From Ruminococcus sp. UBA4350 (GTDB taxonomy: Bacteria; Bacillota; Clostridia; Oscillospirales; Ruminococcaceae): a stretch of 22,925 bases of DNA. The notes beneath the pieces were generated by a model, which was given only the letters and a program-made list of their open reading frames with translations, had not been told where the DNA came from and made no database searches. Positions 6,353-14,391 of this stretch are shown piece after piece. The stretch's first letter is position 1, and each line of letters opens with the position of its first letter. The position numbers were made by a program, and so were the translations under genes. The stretch is taken from positions 1,849-24,773 of the forward strand of contig DGSY01000012.1 of assembly GCA_002394125.1 (NCBI GenBank), written 5' to 3'.

Positions 6353-7170
6353 TGCGCCGTGAAGCGGGTGCCGACCGGCTGACCGGCGAGCAGCAGATCA
6401 TAGAGCCGCTCCGGTTTTTCGCCGTTCATGATGACCATGTCGATGCCGGCGGCATTCGCCATTTTTGCGGCATTGATCTTCGTCGCCATGCCGCCGCGCG
6501 CATTCGGCGTTCCCGCGCCGCCGGCGACCGCCTCGATCTCCGGCGTGATCTCGCGGACGATCGGGATCAGCTCCGCATTCGCGTCCTTGTGCGGATCGGC
6601 GGAATACAGCCCGTCGATATCGCTCATCAGCACCAGCGCATCGGCATGGACAAGTCCGGCGACGACCGCCGCCAGCGAATCATTCTCGCCGATCTCCAGC
6701 TCCAGCTCGTCGATCGCGACGGTGTCATTCTCATTGACGATCGGGATGACGCCCAGCTCCAGCAGCCGCTCCATGCAGTTTCCGGCATTTGTGCCGCCGT
6801 TGGAATTGAGGCTCGCCTTCGTCAGAAGCACCTGCGCCACATTGACGCTGTAATTCGCGAACTGCCGGTCATAGAGATACATCAGCTCGCACTGTCCGAC
6901 CGCGGCACAGGCCTGCTTGGTCGGGGTATCGGTCGGGCGTTCCCGCAGGCCGAGCTGTCCGACACCGAGTCCGACTGCGCCGGACGATACCAGAATGAGC
7001 TGCTTGCCTGCATTGGAGAGATCGGCCAGCACGCGCACGAGATTGTGGAACCGCCGCAGATTCATTCTGCCGGTGCGGTGCGTCAGCGTGGAGGTGCCGA
7101 CCTTGACAACGATGCGTCTGCTCTCGGAGAGCGGACGCAGAGATGTATTTTCAGTATCCAAGAGATCCAT
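6349..7170 (-). CDS. proB: glutamate 5-kinase (no PUA domain)
   Basis: ProB phosphorylates glutamate with ATP to gamma-glutamyl phosphate, the committed and usually proline-inhibited step of proline synthesis. Motifs: RRIVVKVGTSTLTH (N-terminal kinase motif), LVSSGAVGLGVGQLGL, VIPIVNENDTVA, EIGENDSLAAVVAGLVHADA, LMSDIDGLYSADP, and GGMATKINAAKMANAAGIDM. The 273-aa protein ends at GTRFTAQ, so the C-terminal PUA domain of the 367-aa E. coli type is absent, as in many Firmicutes. A longer in-frame ORF starts upstream, but ATG 7170 follows AAAGGA and leaves 22 nt after the dehydrogenase stop. Downstream, the acyltransferase overlaps by 4 nt. proA is three genes further on. Confidence 0.97.
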   Translation of the reverse strand: MDLLDTENTSLRPLSESRRIVVKVGTSTLTHRTGRMNLRRFHNLVRVLADLSNAGKQLILVSSGAVGLGVGQLGLRERPTDTPTKQACAAVGQCELMYLYDRQFANYSVNVAQVLLTKASLNSNGGTNAGNCMERLLELGVIPIVNENDTVAIDELELEIGENDSLAAVVAGLVHADALVLMSDIDGLYSADPHKDANAELIPIVREITPEIEAVAGGAGTPNARGGMATKINAAKMANAAGIDMVIMNGEKPERLYDLLLAGQPVGTRFTAQ

Positions 7171-7192
7171 ACTTCCTTTCGGTCGGTGCTGC

Positions 7193-8221
7193 TTAAAACA
7201 GCACTTCATCTTCGGGGGCAGTCCCCGCATCCTTCATCAGTCCGTCGCGGAAATCGGGATTGACAACGTGCTGCGGATTGCCGCTGAGCCAGCCGCGCAG
7301 ATTGTCCTCCGTGATATCGAGCAGACGCTTCCGCGTATCGAGCGGCGTCCAGCCGATATGCGGCGTAATGACGCAGTTCTTCGCATTTTTCAGCGGGGTG
7401 TCCGGCGACATCGGTTCCTTTTCCAGCACATCGAGATAGGCCGCCGCGATCATATCATGATTCAGCGCATCCGCGAGATCCTGCTCCACGACCGTTCCGC
7501 CGCGGGAGGTATTGATGAGGATCGCCGTCTCCTTCATGAGCGCCAGAGATTTTTTGCAGATCAGTCCCTTTGTCTGCTCGGTGAGCGGGCAGTGCAGCGT
7601 CAGCACATCGGCGCTGCGGAAGACCTCCTCTGCCGTCACGACCGGATAGGGGCAGTCCTGCGGCAGCGTCCGCGTCGCGATCAGAACACGCATCCCGAAG
7701 GCATCCGCGATCTTCGCGACATTCTTTCCGATATTGCCGTAGCCGATGATGCCGAGCGTTCTGCCGCGCAGCTCGCCGGTCGGATAGGGAAAATAGGAGA
7801 AGGTCGGTGCCGATTCCCAGAGACCGAGCCGCACATCCATCGAATAGAGCGCGACGCGCTGGAAATGGTCAAAGATATATGCAAAGACAAGCTGCGTGAC
7901 CGCATCGGTCGAGTAGCTTCCGGCATTGCAGACCGGAATGCCGCGCTCCGATGCCGCTTCGAGATCGACATTGTTGAAGCCGGTCGCGAGAATGCCGATG
8001 TATTTGATATCCGGGCAGGCATCCAGCACCTCCCGCGTCAGCAGCACCTTATTGCAGATGACGACATCCGCATCGCCGATGTGCGAGACAGTGTCCTCCG
8101 GCTTGGTTGCGGGATAGACATCCACATTTTCCGCGAGATGCGCAAAGCGCTTCGGGGAAAGCTCGTCCTGATTGTATGCCATTGTTGCCCAGTCAAGAAT
8201 TGCGATTCTTTTTGCGCGCAT
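7193..8221 (-). CDS. D-2-hydroxyacid dehydrogenase (glycerate dehydrogenase-like)
   Basis: A 342-aa NAD(P)-dependent D-isomer-specific 2-hydroxyacid dehydrogenase. The Rossmann motif is LGIIGYGNIGKNVAKIADAF. The substrate/catalytic triad residues are visible in INTSRGGTVVE (Arg), AAYLDVLEKEP (Glu) and VITPHIGWTPLD (His). KYIGILATGFNNVDLEAA is also conserved. ITPHIGW is typical of glycerate/hydroxypyruvate dehydrogenases, but the exact substrate cannot be read from sequence. The start ATG 8221 follows GGAGGA with a 7-nt gap, and only 3 nt separate it from the preceding gene. A link to the adjacent proB is not obvious. Confidence 0.93.
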   Translation of the reverse strand: MRAKRIAILDWATMAYNQDELSPKRFAHLAENVDVYPATKPEDTVSHIGDADVVICNKVLLTREVLDACPDIKYIGILATGFNNVDLEAASERGIPVCNAGSYSTDAVTQLVFAYIFDHFQRVALYSMDVRLGLWESAPTFSYFPYPTGELRGRTLGIIGYGNIGKNVAKIADAFGMRVLIATRTLPQDCPYPVVTAEEVFRSADVLTLHCPLTEQTKGLICKKSLALMKETAILINTSRGGTVVEQDLADALNHDMIAAAYLDVLEKEPMSPDTPLKNAKNCVITPHIGWTPLDTRKRLLDITEDNLRGWLSGNPQHVVNPDFRDGLMKDAGTAPEDEVLF

Positions 8222-8224
8222 GGA

Positions 8225-8614
8225 TCATTCCTCCGTATTCTGTTCAGAGTCTTCTGCGGCAGGCTCCGGGATCTCCGGTGCATCCGCCATGACAGCGGGT
8301 GCCGCCTTTTTCGCGGCCTCCTCTGCTGCGGCCTTTTCCGCCTCGGCCTTTGCGAGCTTCCGCGACTGCACGATATTGAGCACCAATGCGAGCAGCAGCA
8401 GAGCGCCCTCCATGATGCCGATACCGTAGAAGTATGTCTCGTTTTCCGGTGCAATGTAGATCAGCAGGGAAAGCGGGATCGCCGCCGCAAGCACGAGCTG
8501 ATACCAGCGCTTTGTTCTGACGAATTGCAGCAGGAAAAAGACTGCCGCAATGATGCAGAAGCCGACGTGCTTCTCAAAGCTGATCGGAAAGACATTGATT
8601 TCCAGATGTTCCAT
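8225..8614 (-). CDS. small membrane protein with Ala/Glu-rich tail (hypothetical)
   Basis: A 129-aa protein with three hydrophobic segments: HVGFCIIAAVFFLLQFV, YQLVLAAAIPLSLLIYI and IMEGALLLLALVLNIV. A charged, coiled-coil-prone helix follows (KLAKAEAEKAAAEEAAKKAA), then an acidic, proline-containing end. The tail composition resembles the tail of the 386-aa GYPxF protein further up the operon, but the GYPxF motif itself is absent. AAAGGAG lies 12 nt before ATG 8614, slightly far. It lies between rodA and the dehydrogenase. No family recognised. Confidence 0.75.
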   Translation of the reverse strand: MEHLEINVFPISFEKHVGFCIIAAVFFLLQFVRTKRWYQLVLAAAIPLSLLIYIAPENETYFYGIGIMEGALLLLALVLNIVQSRKLAKAEAEKAAAEEAAKKAAPAVMADAPEIPEPAAEDSEQNTEE

Positions 8615-8651
8615 ATATGTTCAGATCTCCTTTGGATTAAAATAAACGCGG

Positions 8652-9812
8652 TTAGTTCATATTTTCCGCATCGTAGAAGACGCGGTATTTCTTCTGATTG
8701 TGCGTATAGGCACTGATGACCAGCCCGATGCAGAGATACATCGAGAGCATCGCCGTTCCGCCGGCACTGAAAAACGGCAGCGGGATGCCGATGACCGGCA
8801 TGACCTTCATCACCATGCCGAGATTCATCACATCATGCGTAAACATGATCGCGAAAACGCCCATGCACAGCACCTTTCCCATCTGATCCTTTGCGGCGCG
8901 GCTGTCGCGGAAAATGCGCAGGCAGATGCAGGCGAGGATCACGATGACCGTCACCATGCCGACGAAGCCGAAGGCCTGTCCGATGAACGAAAAGATGAAG
9001 TCATTGTGCATTTCGGGAACGGTGACATAATCACTGCTGCTGAGCCCCTTGCCGAAGAGCTTTCCGGCGTGGACGGCTTTCAGGCCGAGATTCTGCTGAT
9101 ATTCCAGACCGAGCGGATCGGCGCCGGGATTCAGCAGAACGCGGATGCGGTTGCGGTGGACATCGCCGAAGACATATGTCCAGAGCGCCCAGAATGCCAG
9201 CGGCATCAGTGCGGCGCCGCCGAGCAGATACCAGAACGAAAGTCCCGCCGTAAAGAGCATGAATACGGTCATCGAAGCGAAGATGATCGCGGTGCCGTAG
9301 TCGCCCTGCAGGGCAACGATGCCGGCGGGGACTGCCGCGTGCAGCAGCAGCAGGAACAGATGCACAGGCTGATTGAGCTTATCGCGCACCTTTGAGATGT
9401 GGAACGCGTAGGTCAGCAGAAAGACGAGCTTTAAGATCTCCGAGGGCTGCACCTGCACGAATCCGAAGTCGATCCATGCGCGGTCGTCCGCGCCCTCGCG
9501 CCCGTAGCCGAGACTGGTAAAGGTCAGCGCACAGAGCGCCAGTGCCGGCGGCACATACAAAAACCAGAATTTCGCGAGCTTGTGGTAGTCGATCGCCGCG
9601 ACCGTGATGCAGCCGGCAATGCCGAGCGCCATCGAGATCAGCTGCACGATCCAGTCATTGGAATCGACCTCCGCGGTGATGTTCTGTGTCCAGAGGGCAC
9701 GGAGCATCACGACGCTTGCGCCTGCGCAGATCGTCACAAGTATCAGCAGCAGCCAGTCCATGCGGTGCAGGAAGCCGCTGCGTGAGATATCAGAGGATAC
9801 GTTGCGTTTCAA
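8652..9812 (-). CDS. rodA: SEDS-family peptidoglycan glycosyltransferase (RodA/FtsW)
   Basis: SEDS proteins polymerise lipid II glycan strands together with a class B penicillin-binding protein. This 386-aa protein has about ten membrane segments and the family stretches WIDFGFVQVQPSEILKLVF, ALQGDYGTAIIFASM, VPEMHNDFIFSFIGQAFGFV (containing the conserved Asp of the large loop) and MPVIGIPLPFFSAGGTAML. The motifs favour RodA over FtsW/SpoVE, though the paralogue assignment is less certain than the family. The start is TTG 9812, with AGGAG 7 nt upstream (9820-9824); the next Met is residue 18, at the first membrane segment. No cognate PBP gene is in the window. Confidence 0.93.
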   Translation of the reverse strand: MKRNVSSDISRSGFLHRMDWLLLILVTICAGASVVMLRALWTQNITAEVDSNDWIVQLISMALGIAGCITVAAIDYHKLAKFWFLYVPPALALCALTFTSLGYGREGADDRAWIDFGFVQVQPSEILKLVFLLTYAFHISKVRDKLNQPVHLFLLLLHAAVPAGIVALQGDYGTAIIFASMTVFMLFTAGLSFWYLLGGAALMPLAFWALWTYVFGDVHRNRIRVLLNPGADPLGLEYQQNLGLKAVHAGKLFGKGLSSSDYVTVPEMHNDFIFSFIGQAFGFVGMVTVIVILACICLRIFRDSRAAKDQMGKVLCMGVFAIMFTHDVMNLGMVMKVMPVIGIPLPFFSAGGTAMLSMYLCIGLVISAYTHNQKKYRVFYDAENMN

Positions 9813-9854
9813 TTTGTTTCTCCTGTTTTTGTTTTTATCGTGATCCGGTTTGTG

Positions 9855-11387
9855 TCAGCGGGTGCTGATCTGCCAGTATTTTCTGTCGAGTGTGCGGTAC
9901 TGCACCGCCTCCGCGATATGCTGCGCCCCGATCACCTCGGACTGCTGCATATCCGCCGCCGTCCTTGCGACCTTCAGCAGCCGGTCATAGGCTCTCGCGG
10001 AAAGCCCCATTTTCTCAAAGACCGCCTTGAGCCGCGCCTTTGCCTGATCGGTCATCGGGCAGAATTCAGCGAGCTTATCCGGCGTGATCCGCGCATTGCA
10101 GGTGATCGCCGTTCCTTTGAAGCGTTCCGTCTGGATCGCTCTTGCGGCCGCGACACGCTTTCGGATCTCCGCGCTGGATTCCTCCGGCTTCTTCGAGGAG
10201 AGATCATCGAATGTGACCGGCGCCGCTTCAATATGCAGATCAAAACGGTCGAGCAGCGGGCCGGAGATCCGGCTGAGATACTGCGCCGCCGCACGCTGTC
10301 CGCAGGTACACGGCCTTGTCGGATGTCCGAGATAGCCGCAGGGACATGGATTCATCGCAGCGATCAGCATGATCGCGCAGGGATATTTGATCGTGCCCGC
10401 CGCACGGGAGATCGTCACCTCTCTGTCCTCCAGCGGCTGCCGGAGAATTTCCAGCGCTCTGCGGTCAAATTCGGCAAGCTCATCGAGAAAGAGCAGGCCG
10501 TTGTGCGCCAGCGAAATTTCGCCGGGATGCGGTACGGAGCCGCCGCCGGCAAGTCCGGCGGGCGAGATCGTGTGATGCGGCGACCGGAACGGTCTGACAG
10601 TCACGAGCGGATGCTCTGCATTGAGCAGCCCCGCAACGGAATGGATCATCGTTGTTTCAATGGATTCCGCGAAGGTCAGCGGCGGCAGAATTCCGGGCAT
10701 CCGCTTCGCGAGCATACTCTTTCCGCTGCCGGGCGGCCCGATCAGCAGCGCATTGTGTCCGCCGGCGGCCGCCAGCTCCAGTGCGCGCTTTGCGGCGGTC
10801 TGCCCGTGGACATCGGCGAAATCCGCGACCGTTTCCGCGGGCGCCTCCTCCAGTCCGATATGCGGCATCGGTTCGAGCAGTTCATCGCCCTCCAGATGCG
10901 CCAGCAGCGACTTCGCATCGGCAACGCCGTAGACGGTCACGCCCTCCACGACGGCCGCTTCCTTTGCATTCGCGAGCGGGACATAGACCGTCCGGATGCC
11001 CTGCTGCTTTGCGGTGATCGTCATCGGCAGAACACCGTTGACCGGCCGGATATCGCCGTTCAGCGAGACCTCTCCGATCAGTGCCGCATCCTCCGGAACG
11101 GTCACTCTGCCGAGCGCCGCGAGGATCGCGATAAAGATCGCAAGATCGTGCATACTGCCGTTTTTGCGCCGGTCAGCGGGTGCGAGATTGACAATACAGT
11201 TCGAGGTCGGGAACACGATCCCGCAGGTATAGAGCGCGGACTTGATGCGTTCGCGGCTCTCCTGCACGGCAGTATCGGCAAGCCCGACGATCTCAAAGCG
11301 CGGCAAGCCCTTGCTGAGCTGGATCTCCACATCCACGGGAAATGCATTCAGTCCGAAAAGCCCCATGCTGCTGATTTTCGCAAACAA
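9855..11387 (-). CDS. comM: YifB/ComM-type Mg-chelatase-like AAA+ ATPase
   Basis: A 510-aa protein of normal length for the family. The N-terminal Lon-protease-like S5 fold includes FEIVGLADTAVQESRERIKS and NLAPADRRKNGSMHDLAI. The AAA+ domain has Walker A GPPGSGKS (217-224) and Walker B LLFLDE (about 298-303), then TVRPFRSPHHTISPAGLAGG and the Cys-rich NPCPCGYLGH ... CTCG segment. The C-terminal part is the Mg_chelatase_C domain (SARAYDRLLKVARTAADM). ComM is a hexameric helicase that promotes branch migration during natural transformation in Vibrio and Haemophilus. The start is TTG 11387, 9 nt after AAAGGAG, giving the family-like N-terminus MFAKISSMGL. comF is present in the same window but in another transcription unit. 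Confidence 0.95.
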   Translation of the reverse strand: MFAKISSMGLFGLNAFPVDVEIQLSKGLPRFEIVGLADTAVQESRERIKSALYTCGIVFPTSNCIVNLAPADRRKNGSMHDLAIFIAILAALGRVTVPEDAALIGEVSLNGDIRPVNGVLPMTITAKQQGIRTVYVPLANAKEAAVVEGVTVYGVADAKSLLAHLEGDELLEPMPHIGLEEAPAETVADFADVHGQTAAKRALELAAAGGHNALLIGPPGSGKSMLAKRMPGILPPLTFAESIETTMIHSVAGLLNAEHPLVTVRPFRSPHHTISPAGLAGGGSVPHPGEISLAHNGLLFLDELAEFDRRALEILRQPLEDREVTISRAAGTIKYPCAIMLIAAMNPCPCGYLGHPTRPCTCGQRAAAQYLSRISGPLLDRFDLHIEAAPVTFDDLSSKKPEESSAEIRKRVAAARAIQTERFKGTAITCNARITPDKLAEFCPMTDQAKARLKAVFEKMGLSARAYDRLLKVARTAADMQQSEVIGAQHIAEAVQYRTLDRKYWQISTR

Positions 11388-11455
11388 ATCCGTCAGCTCC
11401 TTTGTCTCCGGATGCGCCGCTTAGCGGGCTCCGGCTGATTCTGCATATTGTCCGG

Positions 11456-12472
11456 TCAGCTCTCCGGATGATGCTCCTCACGGGCACGGCGCATCGCCGC
11501 AAGCCGCTCGCGCACCTCCTCCGGCGTCGGCAGCATATCGGGATTGCCCTGCGTCGTCGCGTGGGAGGGGATCGCGGTCATATCCGCGAGCATGACAGCC
11601 GGATCGGGCTGCGGCTGCGCGGGCATCTGCACGGCATCGGCGGCAGCGGCGAGCGATTCCAGCGAAACATCCGGCACGGCGACCGGCTCCGGCGGCAGGA
11701 CAGGCGCCTGCTTTGTACCGAACGGCTTTGTCATATCCGACAGATCGAGCGGGCCGGAAACACTGACCGACTGCGGCAGCCGGATCGACGGTGTCGGGCC
11801 GAGCGCCTTCGGTGCGCCGTCCTCTGCGCGTTCCTGCGGGACATAGGCCGGTGCAAACGGCACCTCACTGCCCGCTGTCACGCGCTCCAGATCCGTCGGC
11901 GGAAAGGGCTGCGCCGGTGTGCCGAGCAGATCCATATGCGAGGAGGATGCTGCGCGCCGCGCCAGCACATCCGCTGATTCCTCGTATTCCGCGGGGAATG
12001 CGGCCTTCGGGTCGAAATGCGGATAACCGGTCTGCTCCTGAAGATCCTTGTCCTCACTGAGCAGGAACAGCGCGTAGATATTCAGCGCGATGCCGGGTAA
12101 AATAAACAGCACATTGCCGACGCGGAAGCCCTGCTCCGGCCGCGTAAAGATCAGCGCGAGTGCGATCAGAAAGAGCAGCAGCAGAACCACACACGGCAGC
12201 CGTTTTTTCATATATGCGATCCCCGAAAGAATGATCGTGATGATGCCCAGCAGGATCTGGAATACACCCGCCGACATCGCGAGATAAAAGATGCCCGCGC
12301 CTCCGGCATCGCCGTCGCGCACCGACATTGCACCGGCAAAAAACGCTGCGGCAAAGATCAGTGCGCCGAGCGCGATCGAAAAACCAAGATATTTCCGCAG
12401 ACCGGCGTTGACCTTGCTCATGCGCAGACGGTTCTGCTCAAACTGTGCTTCCATTTGCGGCGTGATCCGCAT
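11456..12472 (-). CDS. GYPxF membrane protein D (4 TM, proline-rich tail)
   Basis: A 338-aa hypothetical. A short N-terminal charged helix is followed by four hydrophobic segments (about 29-49, 61-86, 92-109 and 117-138). Just after the last one comes LLSEDKDLQEQTGYPHFDPK, the same juxtamembrane GYPxF element seen in the next three genes upstream. The remaining ~185 residues are low-complexity, rich in Pro, Ala and Met, and probably disordered, ending in a charged helix (TPEEVRERLAAMRRAREEHH). A SSHMDLLG segment may correspond to the MxDLL segments of the two 219-aa paralogues. Start ATG 12472 has GGAGGAGG 7 nt upstream. No database family recognised. Confidence 0.8.
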   Translation of the reverse strand: MRITPQMEAQFEQNRLRMSKVNAGLRKYLGFSIALGALIFAAAFFAGAMSVRDGDAGGAGIFYLAMSAGVFQILLGIITIILSGIAYMKKRLPCVVLLLLFLIALALIFTRPEQGFRVGNVLFILPGIALNIYALFLLSEDKDLQEQTGYPHFDPKAAFPAEYEESADVLARRAASSSHMDLLGTPAQPFPPTDLERVTAGSEVPFAPAYVPQERAEDGAPKALGPTPSIRLPQSVSVSGPLDLSDMTKPFGTKQAPVLPPEPVAVPDVSLESLAAAADAVQMPAQPQPDPAVMLADMTAIPSHATTQGNPDMLPTPEEVRERLAAMRRAREEHHPES

Positions 12473-12499
12473 ATTGCATCCTCCTCCCGGCAGTCCGCA

Positions 12500-12541
12500 G
12501 AGCCTGCTTCGGCATTTCCCGCGAAACAGGCTCCGTTTTTT
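12500..12541 (+). other. intercistronic hairpin with plus-strand T-run
   Basis: GAGCCTG (12500-12506) pairs with CAGGCTC (12527-12533), extended by TTCG/CGAA across one mismatch. On the plus strand it is followed by CG and six T, so it is terminator-shaped in the direction opposite to the genes. On the operon mRNA it would be a stable hairpin in the 75-nt gap between two cistrons, perhaps affecting mRNA stability. It could also block antisense transcription. Confidence 0.4.
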
Positions 12542-12547
12542 CGCATC

Positions 12548-13708
12548 TTACTTCTTTTTTCTTCTGCGGTTCTGCGGATTTCCGCTGCCGCGCTGCTCCG
12601 GTTTTCCGGCCTTTGCAGCAGGCTTCTCCGCCGGTTCCGCGTTTTCAGCTTTTGCGGGCGCGGCATCCGCTGCCGGCTCCGCAGACATCGCCTTTGCCTT
12701 CGCCTCCGCCTCTGCAAGAATGGCGCGCGCCTTTGCCTCCGCATCCGCAAGGATCTTTGCAGCGGCATCCTCTGCCGCATCCGTCAGACCGGCCGCCGGT
12801 GCAGCGGGAACAGGCTCTGCCGTTTCAGCAGGCTCCGCCGCAGCCGATGCGGGCAGCTTTTCAAATTCTGCGATATCCTTCAGGGAAACGCCGTCCTTTT
12901 CGCGCTTCCGTGCTGCAGCATCCGCATCCAGCGCTGCGATCGCAGTACGGGTCTCCTTTGCGTCCTTTACCTCAGAGATCTGCTTTTGCAGGATCTGCGC
13001 AAGCTCCGCGCCGGCATCGGCCTTTTCAGAATCCGCATTTTCCCTGAAAGACGAGCCGTTCTTGTAATAGCCCGGCTTTTTCTTCTTTTTGCGGAGCGAA
13101 TAATCCGTTGTAAAGAGCGTGGATTTCGTGCGGTGCTCTCCCTGATGCGCGAGCAGTGTCTGGATCACGATATCCGATTTGGAGATATCGAATTTCTCCT
13201 GGAAATCGGGATAGCCCTCCATTTCGGAAAGCCTCTGCTCATGGCTCATCGCCTTGATCGAGAAGAAATAGAATACCGTTCCGACAATGCCGATGATCGC
13301 GCTCAGGTAGTCAAGCCGCGATATGCCGATGACCGTGACAATGATATACCACACCTCCAGTATCAGGTTGAGGACATGGAAATTCGCCCACGCAAGATAC
13401 CCCAGCACAATAATGACCATTGCGATCAGGATGACGAAGATGCCGCCCGCCAGCACCGCACCGGCGGCGCGGACGTCGCTCAGGCCGAGCGGCGTGGAGA
13501 GCATATCAAATCCGCCGATGTACTTCCGGAAGATCGAAAGAAAGCAGACGACAATGCAGATCACGAGATTGCAGAAGAAGGTGCGCCGGTGCGTGCGCTC
13601 AATATCGTGCATCTGCATCCGGCAGTATTCGTAGTGTGATTCGTCCTTCTCGAAATGCACGAGCTTGACAGCTTCATCCGCGAAGGGATTGTTGTTCTGT
13701 GTTGCCAT
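12548..13708 (-). CDS. GYPxF membrane protein C (membrane domain, Ala/Lys-rich tail)
   Basis: A 386-aa hypothetical. The N-terminal soluble part (to about 45) is followed by at least four hydrophobic segments: FFCNLVICIVVCFLSIF, AVLAGGIFVILIAMVIIV, VLNLILEVWYIIVTVIG and AIIGIVGTVFYFFSI. Then come HEQRLSEMEGYPDFQEKF (the shared motif) and DYSLRKKKKKPGYYKNG. The last ~180 residues are Ala/Glu/Lys-rich with AEAKA-type heptads (coiled-coil-prone) and end in RRRKKK. An in-frame ATG at 13741 exists, but AAAGGA sits 10-11 nt before ATG 13708, which also clears the preceding gene. Role unknown. The basic terminus could bind nucleic acid or membrane, which is speculation. Confidence 0.8.
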   Translation of the reverse strand: MATQNNNPFADEAVKLVHFEKDESHYEYCRMQMHDIERTHRRTFFCNLVICIVVCFLSIFRKYIGGFDMLSTPLGLSDVRAAGAVLAGGIFVILIAMVIIVLGYLAWANFHVLNLILEVWYIIVTVIGISRLDYLSAIIGIVGTVFYFFSIKAMSHEQRLSEMEGYPDFQEKFDISKSDIVIQTLLAHQGEHRTKSTLFTTDYSLRKKKKKPGYYKNGSSFRENADSEKADAGAELAQILQKQISEVKDAKETRTAIAALDADAAARKREKDGVSLKDIAEFEKLPASAAAEPAETAEPVPAAPAAGLTDAAEDAAAKILADAEAKARAILAEAEAKAKAMSAEPAADAAPAKAENAEPAEKPAAKAGKPEQRGSGNPQNRRRKKK

Positions 13709-13730
13709 AATGAACGCATCCTTTCTGAAA

Positions 13731-14390
13731 TTATAATTCATCCATTGTGCCGGAATGCATACCGGCCGGTTTCACGGCAGGCGCAGCGGCCTGCGAACGG
13801 TCTTTGTAGGCTTTCAACTCGGCGGGGAGCGCCTGCGCCGTTTGATCATCGAGCAGATCGTACATTTCGCCGGGTTGTCCGTCCGGAACAGCGCGGGCAT
13901 TGCTTTCAACAGCCCGCCGCACAACGCTCTGCACGATCGCCTTTTCATGTGCGGCTCTGTCCTCATGCTCGATGATAAAATGCGGATAGCCCTCCTCATT
14001 TTGCAGCGGGAGCAGGATCAGATGTGCGATCAGTGCCGCAGCGAGCGGGATCGGCAGCAGGAGTCCCCAATAAGCAATATACCCCGCACCGGTCAGGCCG
14101 AGCGTCAGGATCAGAACGCCGAGCGTAAATATCCATTTTCTTTTGTGTATTACATAGACGGCGGCCGCCGCATCCGCGATTGTCAGCAGCAGCGCAATCA
14201 GCGTTTCCCAGCCGCGGGAGAGCGTCACCGTTCCGAGAAAATTGACAAGCAGCTGCGGAAAGAGCTCGCCTGCGGCCAGTACCAGCGCGGTGAACATCGC
14301 GATATTGAGAATGAATTCTGCAAACCGCACCTGCCGGCGGTATTTTTCATAGCGTGCAAGGCGGGCTTCCTCCGTTTGTCCGTCAGCCAT
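13731..14390 (-). CDS. GYPxF membrane protein B (219 aa, tandem paralogue)
   Basis: A 219-aa hypothetical. The N-terminal helix EEARLARYEKYRRQVRFAEF is followed by about four hydrophobic segments up to residue 127, then LQNEEGYPHFIIEHEDRAAH and a cytosolic helix. The conserved tail runs EMYDLLDDQTAQALPAELKA, then YKDRSQAAAPAVKPAGMHSG and TMDEL. The gene upstream has exactly the same length and the same tail pattern (MxDLLD-QT-Y-DRS-H-GTM), so the pair is a tandem duplication. Start ATG 14390 follows GGAGGAGC by 6 nt, one base after the upstream stop (TGAT-ATG), implying translational coupling. No known family recognised. Confidence 0.82.
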   Translation of the reverse strand: MADGQTEEARLARYEKYRRQVRFAEFILNIAMFTALVLAAGELFPQLLVNFLGTVTLSRGWETLIALLLTIADAAAAVYVIHKRKWIFTLGVLILTLGLTGAGYIAYWGLLLPIPLAAALIAHLILLPLQNEEGYPHFIIEHEDRAAHEKAIVQSVVRRAVESNARAVPDGQPGEMYDLLDDQTAQALPAELKAYKDRSQAAAPAVKPAGMHSGTMDEL

Positions 14391-14391
14391 A

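Noticed and set aside
9855..11387. Magnesium chelatase subunit for (bacterio)chlorophyll synthesis
   Set aside because: The N-terminal Lon-like S5 domain and C-terminal Mg_chelatase_C layout are those of YifB/ComM. No other chelatase subunit or pigment gene is present.
11393..11446. 17-codon minus-strand ORF ending just before the comM start
   Set aside because: It has no clear ribosome binding site and its last codons are simply the comM ribosome binding site region. It could be a coupling leader, but the evidence is too thin.
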